NCBI GenBank assembly: GCA_947474225.1
Contig: CANJHS010000007.1
Coordinates: 1-64,000, forward strand
Direction of reading: 5' to 3'
DNA length: 64,000 bases
DNA from: Roseiflexaceae bacterium
GTDB taxonomy: Bacteria > Chloroflexota > Chloroflexia > Chloroflexales > Roseiflexaceae
Made by a program: the position numbers and the translations under genes. How positions within the stretch are numbered: the stretch's first letter is position 1; the number at the start of each line of letters is the position of its first letter. A model generated the notes under the pieces. It was not told the DNA's origin. It saw nothing but the letters and a program-made list of their open reading frames with translations, and ran no database searches. Shown here piece after piece: positions 9,522 to 17,899 of the stretch.

Positions 9522-10285
9522 CACGTATCATCATCATCACCGGAGCTGGATCAGGGATTGGGCAAGGTACCGCACTGACCTTCGCAGAGCGGGGCGACGC
9601 CGTTGTCATCGCCGATATCGACCTTGCAGCAGCGCAACGGACACTCGCGCAGACGGCAGAGCCGAGCGCACACATGGCGCTGCGCTGTGATGTATCAGAC
9701 GAGGCATCAGTACAGGCCCTTGTATCAGCCGTTCTAGCACGCTATGGTCGTATCGATGTCTTGGTCAATAACGCTGGTATTCTCATCAGCAAACCGTTAC
9801 ATCTGACCAGCTGGAGTGAATGGCAACGCATTCTCAATACCAACTTGGGCAGTGTCTTTTTGTGTAGCGCCGCGGTATTACCGACCATGTTGGCACAGCA
9901 CTCTGGCGCTATCATCAATCTCGCGTCCCCACATTCGTTTGCAACCACCACCAACATCGCCGCATACGCTGCCTCAAAAGGAGGCGTGGTTGCATTGACA
10001 CGGCAAATGGCGATGGATTACGGCAGGTTGGGTATTCGCACGAATTGTGTGGTACCAGGAGCCATCGACACCGCAATGCTCCGGAGTGATATCGCCCATG
10101 GCGATGGGGTCGAGGCCAGCCTTGCAGGCTGGGCACGGGTACAGCCCATCGGTCGTGTCGGCCAACCAGAGGACATCGCGAAGGTTATCTATTGGTTGGC
10201 CAGCCCCGATGCTGGCTTCGTTTTGGGCGCAGCCATCCATGCAGACGGCGGGATGTTGGCTCAGTTGACACCCCCCACCGAATGA
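9518..10285 (+). CDS. short-chain dehydrogenase/reductase (classical SDR)
   Basis: 255 aa from ATG 9518, which overlaps the ABC stop by 4 bases and is preceded by AGAGGAG. Seen: cofactor loop TGAGSGIG (8-15), NNAG (84-87), Ser137, YAASK (Tyr150, Lys154), so the catalytic triad is complete. D33 and D35 after the second strand (IADID) suggest NAD(H) rather than NADP(H). Classical SDRs oxidise or reduce an alcohol/ketone. Being fifth in the run, it probably acts in the same pathway as the dioxygenase and amidohydrolase. Substrate unknown. Confidence 0.9.
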   Translation: MTRIIIITGAGSGIGQGTALTFAERGDAVVIADIDLAAAQRTLAQTAEPSAHMALRCDVSDEASVQALVSAVLARYGRIDVLVNNAGILISKPLHLTSWSEWQRILNTNLGSVFLCSAAVLPTMLAQHSGAIINLASPHSFATTTNIAAYAASKGGVVALTRQMAMDYGRLGIRTNCVVPGAIDTAMLRSDIAHGDGVEASLAGWARVQPIGRVGQPEDIAKVIYWLASPDAGFVLGAAIHADGGMLAQLTPPTE

Positions 10286-10343
10286 TTTGAACGATAGCGC
10301 ATACGTCCAAAAGATATGGACATCCATCACAAGGAGCAGCGAC

Positions 10344-11150
10344 ATGACGAGCTATGGCATTGGCCCAGAACGGCTGACCCACATCGATGCAATCCGCATA
10401 GCCAATCCACTCACCATCGATGGTGATTTGACCAAAGTAGCCTGGGCAACCGCGCGCAGGTCTCCGCGCTTTGTCGATATGGTGAGTGGTGCGCCGGCGA
10501 TCTATGACACACGCGTTGCGTGTCTCTACGATGACACCCATCTCTATGTCGGATACTGGATCGAAGAGCCATTCGTCAGCGCGACGATGACCGAACGCGA
10601 CAGCTTCATTTGGTTTGATAATGACATCGAAATTTTTATCGGTGGCGACGATTGCTACTATGAGCTCGAAGTCAATGCACATGGCACCCTCTATGAATGC
10701 TTTTTTATCTGGCAAGATGCCCACAAAAAAGGCGGCCGCTTCGATAGACCTGAATTCGACATCTATGAGCGCAACGTCGACATCCTGGGCGGATTTCAAG
10801 ACTTCCGTTATGGCAAACATCCCCGTGGCAGAAGATGGGGATTTCTCGACTATGACCTCCCGGGTCTCCGCTGTGGCGTACAGGTGCAAGGCACCATCAA
10901 CAATCACAGCGACGTCGACACAGGGTGGACCGTGGAACTCGCCATCCCATGGGAGAGTATCGGCTTCATGTTCAAATCTGGTTCATTCACGCCTTCGCCA
11001 GGGAAGACCCTGCGCTGCGATTTTTCGCGATTCGAAGCACTCCAGGTGCACGGTGCTAATCTGCCACAAAACCCGGGCTGGAGCCTCAACCCACACGGCG
11101 TGTACGATTCACATATCCCAGAATCATTCAGTGTGGTCACTTTTCGGTAG
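10344..11150 (+). CDS. CBM9-like (DOMON-fold) sugar-binding protein
   Basis: 268 aa from ATG 10344, with AAGGAGCAGC 5-10 bases upstream; an alternative in-frame start at 10287 has no ribosome binding site. Seen near the N-terminus: the family hallmark I-D-G-D-x-x-x-x-x-W and then CLYDDTHLYVGYW and WFDNDIEIFI, which match the carbohydrate-binding family 9-like beta sandwich. Odd: there is no signal peptide or lipobox, although the domain usually belongs to secreted proteins. It may work in the cytoplasm or leave by another route. It closes the run that begins at 3794. Confidence 0.75.
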   Translation: MTSYGIGPERLTHIDAIRIANPLTIDGDLTKVAWATARRSPRFVDMVSGAPAIYDTRVACLYDDTHLYVGYWIEEPFVSATMTERDSFIWFDNDIEIFIGGDDCYYELEVNAHGTLYECFFIWQDAHKKGGRFDRPEFDIYERNVDILGGFQDFRYGKHPRGRRWGFLDYDLPGLRCGVQVQGTINNHSDVDTGWTVELAIPWESIGFMFKSGSFTPSPGKTLRCDFSRFEALQVHGANLPQNPGWSLNPHGVYDSHIPESFSVVTFR

Positions 11151-11204
11151 GCATGTTTGGCCGACCGAGCGGCGTTCTCCGTGCGGAGAGAGCGCATAAA
11201 GAAT

Positions 11205-11234
11205 TTGACAAACGGTTCGACTATCGTGTACAGT
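11205..11234 (+). promoter_or_regulatory. promoter of the first tRNA genes
   Basis: Perfect TTGACA (11205-11210) and TACAGT (11229-11234) separated by 18 bases, 22 bases before tRNA-Leu(CAG). Confidence 0.65.
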
Positions 11235-11255
11235 GAATGAGTATCAAGTGGCTGA

Positions 11256-11342
<87 letters not shown>

Positions 11343-11354
11343 CTTGGACCTCGA

Positions 11355-11428
11355 TGGGGTATCGTATAAGGGTAGTACATCTGACTCTGAATCAGACAGT
11401 TGAGGTTCGAATCCTTGTACCCCAGCCA
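11355..11428 (+). tRNA. tRNA-Gln (anticodon CTG)
   Basis: Acceptor TGGGGTA pairs with TACCCCA. Anticodon stem TCTGA/TCAGA with loop CTCTGAA, anticodon at 11387-11389. Discriminator G and an encoded CCA. The T stem has two wobble pairs. It lies only 12 bases after tRNA-Leu(CAG), so both are likely cut from one transcript. Confidence 0.93.
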
Positions 11429-11432
11429 CACA

Positions 11433-11461
11433 AATCCTCCCGCGTTTGCGGGGGGATTTTT
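11433..11461 (+). terminator. rho-independent terminator after tRNA-Gln
   Basis: AATCCTCCCGC, loop GTTT, GCGGGGGGATT (one T-G pair), followed by a T run. Ends the first tRNA transcript. Confidence 0.7.
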
Positions 11462-11585
11462 CGTTGGAGCGCTCGCAACTGCAGCCCTTCGGATGCTGTC
11501 GTGCGTACACTCTACGCCGGGAGTGCCTACTCTTTGCTGTAAAGCCGCTACTACAACGCGCCAGTGCGCCAATTCAAAACTCGGT

Positions 11586-11615
11586 TTGACAAACGCCTGT
11601 GCAGCCGTCTATAAT
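11586..11615 (+). promoter_or_regulatory. consensus promoter of the second tRNA group
   Basis: TTGACA (11586-11591) and TATAAT (11610-11615), both perfect, 18 bases apart and 11 bases before tRNA-Leu(GAG). Confidence 0.8.
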
Positions 11616-11626
11616 ACCGTTCAGTT

Positions 11627-11715
11627 GCCGAGGTGGCGGAATTGGCAGACGCACTAGTTTGAGGGGCTAGTGAGCAGCAATGCTCGTATGGGTTCAAGTC
11701 CCATTCTCGGCACCA
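11627..11715 (+). tRNA. tRNA-Leu (anticodon GAG)
   Basis: Acceptor GCCGAGG pairs with TCTCGGC (one wobble). Anticodon stem CTAGT/GCTAG with loop TTGAGGG. Long variable arm, T arm TGGGTTCAAGTCCCA, encoded CCA. It reads CUC and CUU leucine codons. Confidence 0.95.
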
Positions 11716-11731
11716 CACACCCTCTTGGAAT

Positions 11732-11807
11732 GGGCGATTAGCTCAGTTGGTAGAGCACCTCGTTTACACCGAGGGTGTCGGCGGTTCGAGCCCGTCATCG
11801 CCCACCA
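11732..11807 (+). tRNA. tRNA-Val (anticodon TAC)
   Basis: Acceptor GGGCGAT/ATCGCCC, anticodon stem CTCGT/ACGAG-like with loop carrying TAC, T-loop TTCGAGC, discriminator A and encoded CCA. Standard 76-base class I tRNA. Confidence 0.95.
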
Positions 11808-11815
11808 GATATCAT

Positions 11816-11891
11816 GCCAAGTTAGCTCAGTTGGTAGAGCGCGTGTCTGAAAAACACGAGGTCACCGGATCGTGCCCGGTACTTGGCACCA
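11816..11891 (+). tRNA. tRNA-Phe (anticodon GAA) with an unusual T-loop
   Basis: Acceptor GCCAAGT/ACTTGGC, anticodon stem CGTGT/ACACG, loop CTGAAAA, T stem ACCGG/CCGGT, encoded CCA. All stems pair. The T-loop reads ATCGTGC, so positions 54 and 58 are A and T instead of the nearly universal T and A. It is the only Phe tRNA in this window. Confidence 0.93.
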
Positions 11892-11896
11892 CGATG

Positions 11897-11921
11897 CAGC
11901 CAGCCTACGGCTGGCTGTTTT
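11897..11921 (+). terminator. terminator-like hairpin after tRNA-Phe
   Basis: CAGCCAGCC, loop TAC, GGCTGGCTG, then TTTT: a nine-base perfect stem with a short T run. It lies 7 bases before tRNA-Ser, so it may terminate only partly. Confidence 0.6.
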
Positions 11922-11928
11922 CACATCT

Positions 11929-12016
11929 GGGGAGGTCGCATAGTGGCTTAGTGCGCGGAATTGGAAATTCCGTAAGGGGCAACCCTTCGAGAGTTCAAAT
12001 CTCTCTCTCCCCGCCA
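11929..12016 (+). tRNA. tRNA-Ser (anticodon GGA)
   Basis: Acceptor GGGGAGG/TCTCCCC, anticodon stem CGGAA/TTCCG with loop TTGGAAA, long variable arm, T-loop TTCAAAT, discriminator G, encoded CCA. Reads UCC and UCU. Confidence 0.95.
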
Positions 12017-12020
12017 TTTA

Positions 12021-12053
12021 ACACACCATCATGCACAGCATGATGGTGTGTTT
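12021..12053 (+). terminator. rho-independent terminator closing the tRNA cluster
   Basis: A perfect 14-base stem (12021-12034 with 12038-12051) around a three-base loop, followed by TTT. It starts five bases after the CCA of tRNA-Ser. Confidence 0.75.
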
Positions 12054-12128
12054 CGTTGGAGCGAGACTGACAGATGTTCGAGTTCACCGTGTGCGCGCAA
12101 GAGAAGCGATAGGCTCTCACATAACAGG

Positions 12129-12134
12129 TATAAT
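12129..12134 (+). promoter_or_regulatory. -10 element upstream of the MFS gene
   Basis: A perfect TATAAT 30 bases before the ATG at 12165. No good -35 is visible at the usual distance. Confidence 0.4.
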
Positions 12135-12164
12135 CTGTTCATTCAGTTTTAATGGAATTGCACA

Positions 12165-13409
12165 ATGGAACGACAGTCTGGCTTTCTTGATGTAATGAAG
12201 TTCCGTGATTTCCGCCTACTTTGGACCGGTCAGCTCATTTCGATTACCGGTTCGCAGATGCGTATGGTCGCCGTTGATTGGCAAGTCTACGAAATCGCCA
12301 CCAAGCAAGGGGTCAACCCTGCGCTTGCCCTTGGCACCATTGGCTTGATGCGTGTCATCCCTATGACGCTCTCCGCACTTTTCGCCGGCGTTGCCGCCGA
12401 CCGTTTTGAACGCCGCAAAGTAATCATGGTGACCTCGTTCATTGCACTCTTTGCATCGGTCATTCTCGCACTCGCGGGAAGTCTCACCACCCCCAACCTC
12501 CTCGTCGTATATGCAATGGTTGTCGTAACGGCAATTGCATCGGCGTTCGAGATGCCAGCACGCCAAGCACTCACACCAGCATTGGTGCCCGCACCTATGC
12601 TTTCGCAGGCGATGAGCGCAGGGATTATCTCGTGGCAGTTAGCGACAGTGATGGGCCCGTCGATAGCCGGTATATTAATTTCTGCATACGGGGTCGTTCC
12701 GCTTTATTGGATCGACGCTGTTTCCTATCTCGCCGTCGTCTATGCTGCGGTCATGATGCGCCCCGTTGTCGTTACCTCCACTCGTCCACCGGTCCAAATG
12801 AAAGATGCTTTTGAGGGACTCAAATTCGTCTTCAAACATCGGATTATGGCATCGACCATGCTCCTCGACTTCTTTGCAACATTCTTTGGTGCTGCCACCA
12901 CCTTAATGCCAATCTTTGCCAACGAGATTCTGCATGTAGGTGCACAAGGCTACGGTCTCATGCGCGCAGCCCCGTCGTTCGGTGCCGTTATCGCCGCGGT
13001 GTTACTCACCTCGCGACGCATCACCAAACAGGGGCCCGTTTTGCTCATCGCAGTAGGAATTTTTGGTGTGTCAATGGCCATCTTTGGGGCTTCGAGTTGG
13101 TACCCACTGACCCTCTTCACCCTCGCAATGTCTGGTGCATCCGACACCATCAGCATGATTATCCGCGGCACGCTCCGGCAATTACTGACCCCGGATGAAC
13201 TGCGTGGTCGGATGACTGCCGTCAACATGATCTTTGTCGCAGGTGGCCCACAACTCGGAGAATTCGTGGTGGGTATCACGGCGAGTGTCATTGGTGCGCC
13301 ACTTGCAGTCCTCCTCGGGGGCATCCTCTGTGTCGGCCTGGTAGCGGGCACAGCACTCAAAGTACCAGAACTGCGCAAACTCGACACCCCAGAAACACTC
13401 GCTCCATAA
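12165..13409 (+). CDS. MFS transporter, EntS-like (MFS_3) family
   Basis: 414 aa with about 12 hydrophobic helices. Seen: an N-terminal FRDFRLLWTGQLIS signature typical of EntS-like permeases, and DRFERRK in the loop between helices 2 and 3, equivalent to the MFS motif A. This family uses the proton motive force to export small molecules such as siderophores or macrolides; the substrate here is unknown. It stands alone after the tRNA cluster, and a GH29 gene follows 22 bases downstream, so the two may be co-transcribed. Confidence 0.88.
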   Translation: MERQSGFLDVMKFRDFRLLWTGQLISITGSQMRMVAVDWQVYEIATKQGVNPALALGTIGLMRVIPMTLSALFAGVAADRFERRKVIMVTSFIALFASVILALAGSLTTPNLLVVYAMVVVTAIASAFEMPARQALTPALVPAPMLSQAMSAGIISWQLATVMGPSIAGILISAYGVVPLYWIDAVSYLAVVYAAVMMRPVVVTSTRPPVQMKDAFEGLKFVFKHRIMASTMLLDFFATFFGAATTLMPIFANEILHVGAQGYGLMRAAPSFGAVIAAVLLTSRRITKQGPVLLIAVGIFGVSMAIFGASSWYPLTLFTLAMSGASDTISMIIRGTLRQLLTPDELRGRMTAVNMIFVAGGPQLGEFVVGITASVIGAPLAVLLGGILCVGLVAGTALKVPELRKLDTPETLAP

Positions 13410-13431
13410 TTGATCAGCAGGAGAGAAGACA

Positions 13432-14718
13432 ATGACGTCACGCTTCACCAAGCCCGATTCGCGTTGGTTTGTACATGACCGTTTTGGCATGTTTATCCAC
13501 TGGGGTCTCTATGCGATGCCCGCGCGCCACGAGTGGATCCGCAGCCGCGAAGAGATAAGCATTGCCGATTACCAGAAGCACTTCGAACACTTCAATCCTG
13601 ATTTGTTCAACCCGGTCGAGTGGGCTCGCATGGCCAAGCTGGCGGGGATGAAGTACTTTGTCATTACCACCAAACACCATGATGGCTTCTGTCTTTGGCC
13701 CACGCAGCACACCGAGTATTGTGTGACGCACACACCCTACGAGCGCGATTTAATTCGACAGACCGTCGATGCATTTCGGGCTGAGGGTATCAAAGTCGGA
13801 TTCTATTATTCACTCATCGACTGGCATCATCCAGAATTCACTGTCGATCGCATCCATCCGATGCGCAACAATGCCGCAGAACGCGCACGGAATCCATCCC
13901 GTGACATGCGTAAATATGCCGACTATATGCGCAAGCAGGTGTTTGAACTGTGTACGCAATATGGCAAAATTGATTTGTTTTGGTTCGACTTTTCGTATCC
14001 TGGCGAAGACGGCAAGGGCCACACGGACTGGGAGTCAGAAGAACTCTACACCATCGTCCAAGAGCTCCAGCCCCATGCATTAGTGGACAACCGCCTCGAT
14101 TTGCCGGATGTCGGTGACTTTGTCACACCTGAGCAATTCCAACCCGCTGGTGGATTCCGCGACGCACAGGGCAAACCCGTCGTGTGGGAGGCATGTCAGA
14201 CATTCAGCGGTTCGTGGGGCTACTACCGTGACGAACACGATTGGAAGTCTGTTGATCTCCTCGTTCGTATGTTGGTTGACGGTGTCAGCAAAGGCGGCAA
14301 TTTGCTGCTGAATGTAGGGCCAACCGCCCGTGGCCTGTTCGACCAGCGCGCCATTGATCGTCTGCAGGGTATGGGCGACTGGATGAGCCTCCACAGTCGA
14401 TCAATCTATGGCTGCGGCGCAGCACCGGATGGCCTCGTCCAACCAGCAGACTGCCGTTACACATACAATGCAGAGACCAACCGGTTGTATTTGCATATTT
14501 TTGCATGGCCATTTCGTGATATCTATTGCGCTGGTCTCGGCAACCGTGTGGCGTACGCACAGTTTTTGCATGATGGCAGTGAAGTCCACTTCGGCGCGGT
14601 CAGTGAAGCAACCTGGGCCGGCATGAGCGGGTATGCTGACCAGACGCCATTGGCATTCCAAGTGCCGATTCTCAAGCCGGATTCAGTGGTTCCTGTTATA
14701 GAGATTTTCCTCAAATAA
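13432..14718 (+). CDS. alpha-L-fucosidase, GH29 family
   Basis: 428 aa from ATG 13432 with AGGAGAG upstream. Seen: an FGMFIHWGLY opening, TTKHHDGFCLW, and DLFWFDFSYP where the nucleophile Asp of GH29 resides. A C-terminal beta domain follows from about 340. GH29 enzymes hydrolyse terminal alpha-L-fucose with retention. There is no signal peptide, so it would act in the cytoplasm on imported oligosaccharides. Its neighbours (a sugar-nucleotide modifying enzyme and an MFS permease) fit sugar metabolism. Fucose specificity is from family knowledge only. Confidence 0.88.
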   Translation: MTSRFTKPDSRWFVHDRFGMFIHWGLYAMPARHEWIRSREEISIADYQKHFEHFNPDLFNPVEWARMAKLAGMKYFVITTKHHDGFCLWPTQHTEYCVTHTPYERDLIRQTVDAFRAEGIKVGFYYSLIDWHHPEFTVDRIHPMRNNAAERARNPSRDMRKYADYMRKQVFELCTQYGKIDLFWFDFSYPGEDGKGHTDWESEELYTIVQELQPHALVDNRLDLPDVGDFVTPEQFQPAGGFRDAQGKPVVWEACQTFSGSWGYYRDEHDWKSVDLLVRMLVDGVSKGGNLLLNVGPTARGLFDQRAIDRLQGMGDWMSLHSRSIYGCGAAPDGLVQPADCRYTYNAETNRLYLHIFAWPFRDIYCAGLGNRVAYAQFLHDGSEVHFGAVSEATWAGMSGYADQTPLAFQVPILKPDSVVPVIEIFLK

Positions 14719-14740
14719 TCCACACCCAGGAGCGCATGCC

Positions 14741-15499
14741 ATGACGACACAACACAATGCAACGATCCTCCCAGGGGCATACATCGAACCCGGTGTGACG
14801 CTGGGACAACGCATTACCGTGGGCGCAAATTCTGTCGTCTTGGCCGGCGAGCAAACTTCTACTCGTATCGAAGACGATGTCTGGATTGGTGCAAACTGCA
14901 CCATCTACGGTGATGTCGTCATCGGTGCACGTGCCCGCATCGATCATGGGTCGGTCGTAACGACCTCAGTACCACCCAAGGCCGTCGTCATGGGCAACCC
15001 AGCCAAAATCGTGGGCTATATCGATACGCCCATCTACGATCACGGTAGTGCCCAAACTCGGGTCAGTAACACCAGCAGTATCGCGAGTGCAGTCAATGGA
15101 GTTGCATTGTATACCCTCAAGTATGTCCCCGACATGCGTGGGGCACTTTCGGTCGGTGAGTTCCACCGAGACATCCCGTTTGCTCCCAAGCGCTACTTCC
15201 TAGTCCTCGGTGTCCCTACCGCAGAGACACGCGGTGAACACGCCCATATCGCCTGCCACCAGTTCCTCATTGCCGTGACGGGAAGTGTTGCGGTCGTCGC
15301 AGACGACGGCACAAACCGCCAAGAATTTATCCTCGATCGACCACACGCTGGACTCTATCTCCCTCCACTGACATGGGGTATTCAATATCGCTATTCGGCC
15401 GACGCTGTGCTGCTGGTATTTGCATCGGATTACTATGATCCAGATGACTATATCCGTGATTACAATCAGTTCGTAGCGTATGTCCGTGCACATCGCTGA
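14741..15499 (+). CDS. WxcM-like fusion: hexapeptide acyltransferase + FdtA-type sugar 3,4-ketoisomerase
   Basis: 252 aa. Residues 1-90 carry left-handed beta-helix hexapeptide repeats (ITVGANSVV, DDVWIGANC, VVIGARARI) ending in KAVVMGNPAKIVGY, typical of sugar O- or N-acyltransferases. Residues 115-252 form an FdtA/QdtA-type cupin, with RGEHAHIACHQFL supplying the His cluster. In the related WxcM architecture the cupin isomerises a dTDP-4-keto-6-deoxyhexose and the beta-helix acetylates the later amino sugar. The usual aminotransferase partner is not in this window. An AGGAG sequence precedes the ATG. It ends before a bidirectional terminator. Confidence 0.85.
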   Translation: MTTQHNATILPGAYIEPGVTLGQRITVGANSVVLAGEQTSTRIEDDVWIGANCTIYGDVVIGARARIDHGSVVTTSVPPKAVVMGNPAKIVGYIDTPIYDHGSAQTRVSNTSSIASAVNGVALYTLKYVPDMRGALSVGEFHRDIPFAPKRYFLVLGVPTAETRGEHAHIACHQFLIAVTGSVAVVADDGTNRQEFILDRPHAGLYLPPLTWGIQYRYSADAVLLVFASDYYDPDDYIRDYNQFVAYVRAHR

Positions 15500-15517
15500 T
15501 ACAGCCTGCAAATCCAC

Positions 15518-15553
15518 AAGCGCTCCCAAGGACGTCGTCCTGGGAGCGCTTTC
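15518..15553. terminator. bidirectional terminator between convergent genes
   Basis: A long stem built from AAGCGCTCCCAAGGAC and GTCCTGGGAGCGCTT, with one bulged base and T runs on both strands. It serves the gene ending at 15499 and galE ending at 15574. Confidence 0.75.
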
Positions 15554-15573
15554 ACATACCTGTAACCTGTAAC

Positions 15574-16557
15574 CTAACTCCGGTACCCGTTCGGGTGCGT
15601 CCGATGCCACTCCCAAGCACTCGAAATGATATCGTCGATACTCGGGTATTTCGGTGTCCAGCCCAACTCCGCACGAATTTTCGCTGCAGAAGCAATCAAA
15701 ATAGCAGGATCTCCAGGGCGACGCGCACCAATCGCGCAAGGAATTGCATGGCCGGTGATACGCCGCGCAGCCTCGACCACTTCGAGATTGGTGAAGCCAT
15801 CGCCGTTGCCGAGATTGTACTTACGGCTGCCGAGTCGTGTGATCCCTTCGAGCGCCAGAATATGTGCTGCTGCGAGATCGACGATATGCACATAGTCGCG
15901 CACGCACGTTCCATCACGAGTAGCATAATCACCGCCAAACAATGTAATCTGCTCGCGTTGCCCCAATGCGACCTGGAGTACCACGGGAATAAGATGCAAC
16001 TCTGGTGTGTGGTCTTCGCCACGGTTCAGGGTACCGCCAGCAGCGTTGAAATAGCGTAGACACGCATATTTGATGCCATATATGCGCTCGTACCAGTGGA
16101 GCGTCCGTTCGAGGATGAATTTAGATTCACCATAGGGTGAACCCGGTACGATCTTATTTTCGGGCTCGATGGGCATCGATTCGGGTTCTTCAAACAAATT
16201 GGCCGTCGACGATGCAATGAATCGACCAACGCCTGCGTTGACCGCGGCATCAATAATATTGACGCCCGCCACCGTGTTATCGCGCAGATATTTGGCGGGG
16301 TTTTGCATACTCTCGCCGACCAATGTATAGGACGCAAAGTGCATGACCGCATCGATGCCCGTGTGTTCAACAAAAATCTTGCTGACGGCGGCTTCGTCAC
16401 GCAGATCAACATTGACAAATGCAGCATCAGGATGGACCGCAGCACGATGTCCTTGGTACAGGTTATCAGCAACCACCACGGTATGGCCTGCTGCGATCAA
16501 TTCTGCGGTGGCCACACTGCCGATATACCCTGCTCCCCCGGTCACGAGAATTTTCAT
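15574..16557 (-). CDS. galE: UDP-glucose 4-epimerase
   Basis: 327 aa from ATG 16557, preceded by AAGGATAG; longer in-frame starts would run into aroA. Seen: [12 protein letters not shown] loop at 6-14, SSTANLF, and SPYGESK with the catalytic Tyr-x3-Lys. An extended SDR that interconverts UDP-glucose and UDP-galactose for galactose metabolism and envelope sugars. It starts four bases after the aroA stop, third gene of the minus-strand FHA regulator-aroA-galE run. Confidence 0.92.
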   Translation of the reverse strand: MKILVTGGAGYIGSVATAELIAAGHTVVVADNLYQGHRAAVHPDAAFVNVDLRDEAAVSKIFVEHTGIDAVMHFASYTLVGESMQNPAKYLRDNTVAGVNIIDAAVNAGVGRFIASSTANLFEEPESMPIEPENKIVPGSPYGESKFILERTLHWYERIYGIKYACLRYFNAAGGTLNRGEDHTPELHLIPVVLQVALGQREQITLFGGDYATRDGTCVRDYVHIVDLAAAHILALEGITRLGSRKYNLGNGDGFTNLEVVEAARRITGHAIPCAIGARRPGDPAILIASAAKIRAELGWTPKYPSIDDIISSAWEWHRTHPNGYRS

Positions 16558-16561
16558 CTGT

Positions 16562-17866
16562 CTATCCTTGTTCGGAGATTGTTGCGATATCACGCCAAAA
16601 ATCCGGGTATGAGACATCAACAGCCTCACTGCCGGCAATCCGCATCTCACCACGAGCCACGAGTGCTGCGACTGCCCACGCCATGGCCAAGCGATGGTCA
16701 CCGTGGCTATCTACCTTTGCACCGTCCAACTGCCCACGCCCCTGTATCACCATTCCATCTGCCATTGGCTCAACCCGCACGCCCATGGCTCTCAATGCGT
16801 TCACAACGGTACTGATGCGATCGGTTTCTTTTGCTTTGAGTTCTGCCGCATCGGCGATCCGTGTTTCGCCAGTGGCCATGGCAGCGGCGACTGCCAGCAC
16901 GGGAATTTCATCGATGAGTGCAGGGATAATCGCCCCTTGGATTGTCGTCCCCTTCAATGTAGACGAGGCGACGGTCACATCCGCCACCGGCTCGCTGCCC
17001 TCGTTCCGCACATTCTGCACCGTAACGCGGGCACCCATCGCACGCAACACGTCGAGCGCACCGATGCGGGTAGGATTCATACCCACCCCCATTGTGGTAA
17101 TTTCGGCATTGGGATGAATCGCCGCAGCTACCCACCAAAATGCAGCAGAAGACGGATCGCCGGGCACGCGCATCGACAATGCATACGGGAACACGGGGTG
17201 CACCGGCGGTGTCAAGGTAACCACCGCGCCACGCGTTTGTATATCGATGCCCATGCCTGCGAGCATTCGTTCGGTATGATCACGACCATCGGTACGTCCC
17301 GTCACCGCCATCACACCGTCGCCCGACAGCACAGCCAGCAACAGCGCACTCTTGACTTGTGCAGAAGCGATCATGAGCTCATACCGACCACCGTGCAGCG
17401 TTGCACCACGAACGCTCAGCGGCGCCAGTGCACCATGCTCTCGGCCATCCAATGTTGCTCCTAAGCTGCGCAAGGGGTCAACAATGCGCCGCTGCGGGCG
17501 TGACCGTAGCGATGCATCACCCGTCAACACCGCATACATACCGTCTATTCCTGCCAACAGTCCCGTCATCAATCGCAACGTCGTGCCCGAGTTGCCACAA
17601 TCCAAGACATCCTGTGGCTCTTTCAACCCCCGCAGGCCGACTCCATGGACCACGACGCGGTCCGCGTGCTGTTCAATATGGACGCCCATCGCGCGGAAGC
17701 ACGCAATCGTTGACAGGCAATCAGCCCCAGGCAAAAAGTGCGTAATCTCGGCTTTGCCCTCGGCAATTGCGTTGAACATCACCGCACGGTGCGAAATCGA
17801 TTTGTCACCGGGCACAGAAAGAGCGCCACGGAGCCGCAGCGCTGCAGATAGTTGTCGTGATGCCAT
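16562..17866 (-). CDS. aroA: 3-phosphoshikimate 1-carboxyvinyltransferase (EPSP synthase)
   Basis: 434 aa, normal length. Seen: [10 protein letters not shown] near the N-terminus, [11 protein letters not shown] binding PEP, and late DHRLAMAW. Catalyses the sixth step of the shikimate pathway, joining PEP to shikimate 3-phosphate. It lacks other aro neighbours here and is sandwiched between a regulator and galE with very short gaps, suggesting one transcript. Confidence 0.96.
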   Translation of the reverse strand: MASRQLSAALRLRGALSVPGDKSISHRAVMFNAIAEGKAEITHFLPGADCLSTIACFRAMGVHIEQHADRVVVHGVGLRGLKEPQDVLDCGNSGTTLRLMTGLLAGIDGMYAVLTGDASLRSRPQRRIVDPLRSLGATLDGREHGALAPLSVRGATLHGGRYELMIASAQVKSALLLAVLSGDGVMAVTGRTDGRDHTERMLAGMGIDIQTRGAVVTLTPPVHPVFPYALSMRVPGDPSSAAFWWVAAAIHPNAEITTMGVGMNPTRIGALDVLRAMGARVTVQNVRNEGSEPVADVTVASSTLKGTTIQGAIIPALIDEIPVLAVAAAMATGETRIADAAELKAKETDRISTVVNALRAMGVRVEPMADGMVIQGRGQLDGAKVDSHGDHRLAMAWAVAALVARGEMRIAGSEAVDVSYPDFWRDIATISEQG

Positions 17867-17899
17867 AGTGTATCCTTCGTGCGTACAGGAGCGTGGCAG

